Positions 56,550 through 64,000 of a DNA stretch of 64,000 bases are shown in pieces. A model generated the notes under the pieces. That model saw only the letters and a list, made by a program, of their open reading frames with translations, did no database searches and was not told the origin of the DNA. Position 1 is the stretch's first letter, and each line of letters opens with the position of its first letter. The DNA is from Lineolata rhizophorae (taxonomy: Eukaryota; Ascomycota; Dothideomycetes; Lineolatales; Lineolataceae), in assembly GCA_010093515.1 (NCBI GenBank), contig MU001671.1:133429-197428 (forward strand). The letters run 5' to 3'. The position numbers and the translations under genes were made by a program.

Positions 56550-57648
56550 ATGTCCTTCGAGACCAAAGCCACCATCGCCTCCTTCGGCGGGAAGCTTCTC
56601 AAACTAACCCACCCGGCCAAAACCACAAACTGCACCATGGGGCTTAATTTGTACCTGCCGCCGGCCGCGACCACGGGCGGCAAGAAAGTGCCGGTGCTCT
56701 TCTACCTGTCTGGCCTGACGTGCACGGGCGACAACTGCGCCGAGAAAGGCTTCTTCCAGCACGGCGCCTCGGAAAAGGGCATCGCCGTCGTCTATCCCGA
56801 CACTAGTCCGCGTATGTCGTTCACCCCCGTCATTCGGCTGGCTAAGCATCCCCACCCCTCGGTGTTCAGAGGTACCGTTGCAGAGAGGAAGAATCTCAGT
56901 GAGAATGAGCGTGTGGCTGACTGCTTTTTTTTTTCTTTGGTGGTTTGAAGGCGGCTTGAATATCCCCGGCGAGGACGACTCGTACGATTTTGGCTCGGCA
57001 GCCGGATTTTATATCGATGCTACGCAGGAACCGTGGACTAAGGGGTACAATATGTATTCGTATATTAAGGACGAATTGCCGCAGACGCTATTCTCTGCGT
57101 TCCCGGACCAGCTGGACGGGAACCGGGTGAGCATCACGGGGCATAGCATGGGTGGGCACGGTGCTTTGACGCTGGTAAGTCGTTCTCTACTCGTCATGGC
57201 GCATTAGGAAAAAGGAAAAACAGACAGCATTATTCGACGTGAACAGCGCTAACACTTTCTGCAACAGTTCCTCAAGAACCCCGGCAAATACAAGTCGTGC
57301 AGCGCCTTCGCCCCGATCGCGAACCCGTCGGCCTGCCCCTGGGGACAAAAGGCCTTCTCGGGCTACTTCGGCGCCGACAACAAGTCCAAGTGGGCGGAGC
57401 ACGACGCGACGGAGCTGCTCAAGTCGTACAAAGGCCCGCTCGAGCTCCTCATCGACGTGGGCACCGGCGACAACTTCTACAAGCAGGGCCAGCTGCTGCC
57501 CGAGAACTTCATACAAGTCGCGAAGGAGAAGGGCCTCGACGGCGGCATCAAGCTGCGGATGCAGCCGGATTACGACCATAGCTATTACTTCATGGCGAGC
57601 TTTGCGGATGAGCATGTGGCGTGGGCGGCCAAGGCGCTGGGAGCGTAG
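56550..57648 (+). CDS. S-formylglutathione hydrolase (esterase D)
   Basis: Three exons, 56550-56811, 56951-57174 and 57268-57648 (288 aa). It hydrolyses S-formylglutathione to formate and glutathione, the second step of glutathione-dependent formaldehyde detoxification after the class III alcohol dehydrogenase; it is cytosolic. Family blocks are [20 protein letters not shown], the nucleophile elbow [12 protein letters not shown] with Ser153, [17 protein letters not shown] with Asp230, and [12 protein letters not shown] with His266, which together give the catalytic triad. Length is normal. The adjoining genes do not belong to the pathway. A start further upstream is excluded because the conserved [15 protein letters not shown] opening follows directly from the ATG. 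Confidence 0.96.
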
Positions 57649-58569
57649 TAAGTCCCTTCTTCTCCTGGGAAAGGAGAGGAACCGGCGACCGAGGCTAATG
57701 AAGACAGAAGCGATTCAAGGGGGGGGATGCAAAAGCTCTAGACTGGGATTTTCAGGGGGGGCTGTTGAAGGGGTTCTATAGGATGCATTATTAGTTATGA
57801 AGAAAGTAAATCCAGAAATTCTGCGCAAACGTCAACAATTCGGTGGAGTGACGCGGGTTAGGATATTTGTGATGCTGCCGTTTCACGTGCTTGGATAGTA
57901 CGAAGATTAAGGCGCTCGCTGTATGGGGAAACACATAGAATTGATATTTTGCAAAATCCTTTTTGGAGAATGTAAAACGGTGTTGTTTGCACGTTCGGGC
58001 TCCAAGTATAGAGGCGCCTGTACCGCATCACACAAGACACGGCAGGCGGGAAGGCAGCGGTGGGCACACGACCCCGCCAAACAACAAAGCGCCCGCGCTT
58101 GGCTCCCGCCCTCGAGCCGCAACCAACGTCTTCGCTTCCACCATACGCCCGCACCCGCCCTCGTGCAACCTTCGCCTCCGACTTTCCCCCCTCCACTTCC
58201 TCTGTGACTTCTGTGCCGTCTTTGCCTTCAAGAATCCTGCCGCGCCACTCCAGTTACTGATACATCTTTGCTGTCGCCACCGCCGCACGCGCCGCCTCAC
58301 CGCCAAAGCACATCCGACCGTAGTTCGGTGGGCTCGAAATTATTCTGCCACATCGACAAAACATCACCCCGCAGCCTGACTCGAACGCGACTCACTTACC
58401 GGCCACTCCCTTCCGCGCAAACTCCTTGGCCTTTGCAGTTCCTAGCCCTCGCGCCCACTCCTAAATCTAGCAGCAGTCAGATGGGCACTTCGTGGTAGGG
58501 TTTGAGTGGGCATCGTACCAGCTGAGTTTGGCCGGAGGCTGAGTGCCTCGGTCATAACTTCGCATCGTC
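57649..58569. other. Intergenic region before LOS1
   Basis: No gene. A short AT-rich 3' flank (57,650-58,000) is followed by a C-rich stretch (about 58,060-58,480) that is the likely LOS1 promoter and leader. Confidence 0.5.
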
Positions 58570-61500
58570 ATGGACGTCGAAGCACAGGTGTGTTGTTTAC
58601 CGGCAAAATTCCTTTCCTGCACCCTCCAAGGCATATTTTAGTCTCTAAGCAGATGTTTTGTTTTCCATCGCCATGTAGATCGAAAGCGCCGTCCAGATTG
58701 CGTGGAACCCCTCCGCGGACCAATCCCTCAAACAGCAGGCCTTCACTTTTCTCAACGGCCTCCGCCAGGACCCGACGTGCTGGCAGGCGTGCCTGGCCCT
58801 CTTTACCCGCTTCCCGCGTTCGCTCGACGTGGTCCGCCACGTCTCGCTCGAAGTTGTCAACAATGCCATTGTGGGCAACCACCTCGAGCCGGCCGGTCTG
58901 GCCTACGTGCGGGATGCTCTCATGAACTACATCAGAACGGTGTACGCAGCCGGTGGCCAGGCAGGCCCCCCCGACGACGCTCATATTCAGAACAAGCTCG
59001 CGCAGACGATGACGTACCTTTTCGACGCGCTGTACGCCTCCGGTTGGGAGTCCTTCTTCGACGATTTCCGCGCCCTAGCCGGCGAGTCAGCCGAATCCAT
59101 TGGCGTCGGCAACCCTGCCGCGACCGTTCTGTACCTGCGCCTGCTGAGCTCCGTGCACGATGAGATCGCAGACGTGCTCGTCCCGCGCGACGCGGCGAAC
59201 CAGCGGAGGGCCAACGAGCTCAAGGACCTAGTGCGTGCGCGCGATGCGCCCAAGATCGCGGCCAGCTGGCGCGAGATCCTGGCTAAGTGGCGCCAAGAGG
59301 AGCCTGCTGTGGTGGAGTCGTGCCTCAAGACGCTGAGCCGCTGGGTCAGCTGGATCGACATCTCGCTCGTCGTCGGTGACGAGATGCTAGGCTACCTGCT
59401 CGACATCGCGGGCCAACAAGGGGTGGGCCCCTCGTCGTCGGACTCGCCGCAGACACGCGTTCGCGACGCCGCAATCGACACGTTCACCGAGATCGTGAGC
59501 AAAAAGATGAAGCCCGCGGACAAGATTAGTTTGATTGTGTTTCTACGCCTGCCCACCGTCGTGCATACACTGCTGCAGATGCCCGCGCTCGAGGCCCAGC
59601 GCTTCACGAGCGACTACGACACCGACCTGGCGGAGAAAGTGGCGCGACTGGTTAATGCAACGGTCACGGATGTAGTGCGCGCACTCGAGGCGGCGGACAC
59701 GCCAGATGACACGCGCCGCGTCGCAGACGATCTGATGCAGGCTTTCGTGCCGAACCTGCTGCGGCTGCTCTCCGACGAGTACGATGAGATCTGTTCGACT
59801 GTCATCCACGCCGTGACGGACCTACTCAACGCGCTGCGCCGAATCGTGTCTCGTAGCGGCGGCGCCTTGTCCCCGCAGTATGCCGCGCTCCTCCCCAGCA
59901 TTCTTGAGGCCATCATTAGCAAGATGAAGTACGATGAGACGTCCTCCTGGGGCGAGGAAGACGATGAGACGGACGAGGCCGAGTTCCAAGACCTGCGTAG
60001 GCGCCTCGACGTTCTACAGCAGATTATAGCCAGCATCGATCCGTCGCTGTATATCGACACCATGAGCCGTATTGTTGGAACGACGTTGGCGCAGCTCAAC
60101 CAGGGCGGCTTCGACCGGGTTGATTGGCGCGAGCTCGAGCTCGCCCTACATGAGACGTTTATTTTTGGAGACTTTGCGGCTAAGCGCGAGGGCATGTACG
60201 CCAAGCAGGAGCCGACGTCGGCGGCATCGGCAAGGTTGATCGAGATGATGAGGCAAATAGTCGAGTCCGGTGAGTATTCCTTCCTTTTCGACCCAAATTG
60301 TGCTATCTAGCCGGAGGATGTGTACATTGAGCATAGTTTTTTCTTCAGACGTGGGTAACTACCCGCACCCGGCGATCCATCTCCTGTACATGGATACGTG
60401 CGTCCGCTACATCGCTTTCTTCGAGAACAACGCGAGCGCTATCCCGAAAGCGCTCGAAAACTTCGTCCGCCTCATCCACGTCACCCACATCAAGGTCCGC
60501 TGTCGCTCCTGGTATCTTTTCCAGCGCTTCGTCAAGCCACTGCGCAACCAGCTCGGCGACGTGGCCAAGACCGTCATCCAAGCAATCGCGGACTTGCTCG
60601 TCATCAAGGCTGAACTTCCTTCCGACCGCGATGGCGACGGCGATGACGATAGCGAGGACAAAAGTCAGCCTACCGATCCCGGCTATAACCCGAACGACGA
60701 AACCTTCATGAGCCAGCTCTATCTCTTTGAGGCTGTGGGTAACATCGCAGCGCCCGCCGCGGTCTCCGCTCCTGATAAAGTCCTTATCGCGAGTTCCGTC
60801 ATCGGTCCTATCTTCGAAGACATGTCGCGCAATCTTGACCCAGCCAAGGCCGGCGATGAGCGCGCTCTCAATCAAATCCACCACGACATCATGGCGCTTG
60901 GAACGTTAGCCAAGGGCTTCGCCGATGCGCTTCAGACGACATCATTATCTTCATCTTCCACAACCAGTGCTGCCAACGCGGGCGGGAGTGCGCCGCCGCC
61001 GCAGCCACAACTGCCCGACGAACTCGCCGCCCAGTTCGACCGTTGCTCGGAGGCTATCCTCGTCGCGCTCCAGGACCTCGCCCGCTTCCCTTTTATCCGC
61101 GGCGCGGCGCGCTTCGCGTTTTCACGCCTGCAGACGGTCATGGGCCCGCGCGTGCTGGCCCAGCTGCCGCGCTGGATTGACGGCCTCATCATGGGGCCTT
61201 CGGCCATCGCTGCTTCTTCGGCCGGCGAAGATGGGGCTGGACGCAGCGCAGGCCCGGATAGTACGGAGCTGGCGGCGTTGCTTAGGACGCTGGTCCAACT
61301 CGTGTATGCGTTCAGAGAGTCAATGAGGAGCGTGCTGGAAGAATTGCTGACCGGGCTACTGGAACGCGTCTTCGAGGCGCTGGCGGCGGTGCCGCAGGGC
61401 ACAGATGACGCCCTTGCGGGACAGGAGCTGCGGCGGGAGTACGTGGGGTTCCTCGGCGCGCTCTTGGCGCCGGGCAGCGGCGTGGAGTTCGTGCTGGTAT

Positions 61501-62132
61501 CAGAGCGAAACCAGGCCTCGTTCGACCGGGTCGTCGCCTCGCTGGTGCACTTCGCCAAGAGCGCGCCGGGCGACGCGGCCGCGGCAAAGGGCGCCGTGGG
61601 CGTCATGAAGGGCATGGTGGGCGCTTGGGGCGGGCCCGTCATACTCCTCCCGGGGGGCGCGTCGGCCGCGAAGGCCAAAGAGGAACCGACGTCGCCGACG
61701 ACGGCCGCGACCAACGGGACCAACGGCGTAGGCGCGGCGGGCGACGTGCCGCGCACGCCGGACCCGCAGCCCTGGCTCCCGGGCTTCGACGCCTTCGCCG
61801 TCGCGCGCTTCGCGCCGCTGCCCTTCGAGGTGCCGGCGTCTGCGGGCTTCAAGGCGTCAGACGCGCAGTCGCGCGCCGTGCTGGCGGAGCTGGCGGCGCT
61901 GCAGGTCGAGATGGCGAGGAGGTTCGGGGCCGCGTATCTTGTGAGGGTTAGGGAGCTGTTGGGCGAGTTGGGCGTGGGGGAGGAGGGCGTGGGGGTGTAT
62001 GTGGGGAGGTTGGTTGAGGGGGATGGGGTTGGTGGTGGTGGTGGAGGTGGTGGGAAGGGGGGAAAGGGTGGGGCGGGGGCGGGCTTTAGGGGGTTCTTTG
62101 CTAAGTGGGTTGAGAAGGGGGGTAGGGGATAA
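58570..62132 (+). CDS. LOS1: tRNA exportin Los1 (Exportin-T)
   Basis: Three exons, 58570-58587 (only six codons), 58679-60269 and 60349-62132 (1,130 aa). Los1 is a karyopherin-beta HEAT-repeat receptor that carries mature tRNA from the nucleus with Ran-GTP. The N-terminus IESAVQIAWNPSADQSLKQQ, then DPTCWQACLALF and RHVSLEVVNNAI, matches the Xpo1/exportin-T N-domain. GNYPHPAIHLLYMDTCVRYI and HIKVRCRSWYLFQRFVKPLR are family signatures in exon 3. The length fits fungal Los1. Low-complexity insertions occur at about residues 785-805 and 965-995, and the C-terminus holds a Gly-rich run (about 1,095). The tiny first exon is supported by GTGTGT donor and CATGTAG acceptor, and the frame requires it. 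Confidence 0.95.
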
Positions 62133-63259
62133 TGATTTGTCGAGGGGCTGGTAGCGGTTTGGGAGTGTTTAGATGGGCAAAGGTTGTGGAGCGAAGGAAT
62201 GGGTACGGCAAGGAGGCTGCGTGAGGGTTCTGTTTGGCGCCGGGCTGCTTGCTTGGCGGGCTGTCGTCGGCCTATCTGGTCTACGCCGTTGTCTGGAAGT
62301 ATTGTCCACTGTTTGAGCGCTTTGTTGTAGCGTAGTAGGTGTTAGAACCTTCTTCTTTCGATGCGGGGTTGTAGCTCCCGTAGGCACTAGAGTAATGCAA
62401 TGAAAAAGAGTAAGCGTGCAGAAGTATTAATGCGGGTGTGGTGTGCTAGGGACGTGCAGCTGCTGAGGGTGTCAATCGGTGTTCTGCTCTCCGATGCGGA
62501 GATGGCCGCTTTGGATATCGGGAGGAACTCAGATCATGACTAAAGCATGATATAAGGTCGAGGTATGAATGGAAGAGAAGCTTGATTTTTATGAATAATG
62601 TTTAGGGCAGGGGTTGTATAGGATTCTGCCCTGGCCACACGGTACGCAGCATCCAGGGGTACTGCCTTGCTTATGGCACCTACAGTAGGTTGAGCTTTAT
62701 TTTTATTTTTATTTTTTTTGTTGGGCTGAGGTATTTCCTCGTGCATGATTTCTATGTTCTAAGATCTATAGCCGGAATGAAATTACTAGCTTTGTGGTAA
62801 ATGGAGGGGTCAAGGTGTGCTTAGTGCCGGGAGGGCAGGGGGGTTTGCGGAAGAGAGGTGTGGGTGTTGTGGTTGTGTTAAGGTGCTATGTAGGGCACCG
62901 TTACGTAGTTTTGTTTAATAGTCGCATGCTTTAGATCAAAATGCTATCAAAGACGTGCAAAGATGGCTTGCATACCTCAAAATGAGGTGAATGCGTTATG
63001 AGCTAGAGGGCTTTAGCCAAGCTTTCACTGTTTGTTACAACTTACAGCGCAAGGCGTGCATCGCACTCATTTCGACTTCAACACTTTGGCAACAGCCAAG
63101 TCTTTCACCGATTTCTACCGCCTTCACCCCATCTTAGCGGCAGCTTCAGTAGCCTTAAGCTCTCTCTTGTCATATCCAACCTCTTTCCTTCTTACTTTAC
63201 ACACCTTTCCACACCGAACCATCCAGAGCCGGCGCTCTCACCAGGGCAAACTAGCAAAC
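62133..63259. other. Intergenic region between LOS1 and the MYND gene
   Basis: AT-rich, no gene. A T-rich repeat of TTTTTA type lies at 62,696-62,719. The frame that leads into the MYND gene from 63032 begins with TTG and is the probable 5' UTR. Confidence 0.5.
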
Positions 63260-64000
63260 ATGTCTCCTACCACTCCAGTTTCAGCCACCCCGACAGCTCA
63301 AGCATCCTGTGCCGAATGTGGCAAGCAGGCCTCTCTGTTCTGCTCCGCCTGCCGTGACGCCCCCGCATACACAGATCACGAAGACATTGGCACATCCTAC
63401 TGCAACGCCGCGTGCCAGAAGGCGCACTGGCCCCAACACAAAGCGCGCTGCAAGGCGCTGCAGCAGCGCGTGGCGATCGAGCGGGCTGCCGAACTGCTCA
63501 AGGGCATGTGGGTGGCGTGGCTCGGGCTGCTCGTGGGATGCAATTTCGTGAACGTACGCCGCGAGGGGAACACCATCGTGGTGCCGTACAACCACAATAT
63601 GGGGAAGGTCTTGTACAGGACCAGGAAGGTATACAAGCTGCCGGAGAACGTGCAGAGGGATAAGGAGATGAAGGAGGCGGTGGTGCTGTTTCAGACGTGC
63701 TCGGACGCCCTGGCTTATTTGAAAGAGTTTGTGGAAGAGATGGTTGGAGGTATCGTTCTTGCTTTTTGAATTCGGATTTCCTCCTTTTTGGCTAGTTGGC
63801 TGACCTTTGCGATTTCAAGTGCATGCTAAAACCATCTCTGAGGTCGAACTCGGCTTTTCTAAGGTTCCGGTGCAGGTGATCATGGTTGGCGACAAGGGTG
63901 CTGAAAACGTCGAATATTGTCATCATCATATCTGGCGTATCACTACCAGGGCTGGCGAAGACTGGGCGATGGACATCACCGGAGCTCAAGCGGGCATTAA
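63260..64000 (+). CDS. MYND zinc-finger protein (3' end beyond window)
   Basis: Exons 63260-63749 and 63820 to the window edge; at least 223 residues are visible. The MYND finger is complete: C17-x2-C20, C28-x2-C31, C48-x3-C52, H60-x3-C64, with the typical YCNAACQKAHWPQHKARC. MYND fingers bind Pro-rich peptides and mediate protein contacts. After it comes a fungal domain with AERAAELLKGMWVAWLGLL-like helix and VNVRREGNTIVVPYNHNMG. In exon 2, VEYCHHHIWRITTRAGEDWA is followed by DITGAQAGI. I recall this layout from uncharacterised Pezizomycotina proteins. The start is the first ATG in the frame. The intron is 70 nt with a GCTGAC branch. The function is unknown. Confidence 0.85.

Overview
The window looks like nuclear DNA of a filamentous ascomycete (Pezizomycotina, most like a Sordariomycete). 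Genes are GC-rich and spaced by 0.1-8 kb. They carry short introns with GTNNGT donors, CTNAC-type branch sites and CAG/TAG acceptors, and their proteins are full of Pro/Ser/Gln/Gly low-complexity stretches. The closest matches are single-copy fungal housekeeping genes. I see no rRNA, intact tRNA, CRISPR array, phage or retroelement ORF.

Layout. 1-5.5 kb: a mitochondrial DUF1279 protein and the NatB catalytic subunit NAA20, both +. 5.5-13.3 kb: gene-poor and partly AT-rich, with a tRNA-derived relic and two unassigned ORFs (-). 13.3-22.4 kb: a 1,152-residue Cys-rich-tailed unknown and a GPI-type DUF7729 secreted protein, both -. 22.4-30.6 kb: 8 kb with no convincing gene. 30.6-40.3 kb: RAE1 (mRNA export), NNF1 (kinetochore) and a PH-domain protein, all +. 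42.4-44.4 kb: a small accessory-like pair, an APH-fold kinase (+) facing a fungal unknown interrupted by one in-frame stop (-). 46.5-50.9 kb: a BCAS3-domain WD40 protein (+). 52.3-55.7 kb: TFIIIA (-) and RPB6 (+) diverging from a 469-bp promoter. 56.5-64 kb: S-formylglutathione hydrolase, the tRNA exportin LOS1, and a MYND-finger protein cut by the window edge, all +.

Functional theme. Several genes serve RNA synthesis and export: TFIIIA drives 5S rRNA transcription by Pol III, RPB6 is shared by Pol I/II/III, LOS1 exports tRNA and RAE1 exports mRNA. TFIIIA and RPB6 plausibly share regulation because they share a promoter. The rest are unrelated housekeeping functions. I found no clear novel multi-gene system. 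The best leads are the interrupted gene at 43.7-44.4 kb, the widened zinc fingers of TFIIIA, the tRNA-derived relic, and a set of TAC/GTA palindromes confined to intergenic DNA. All gene models were spliced by eye and the family names come from memory of conserved motifs, not from searches.
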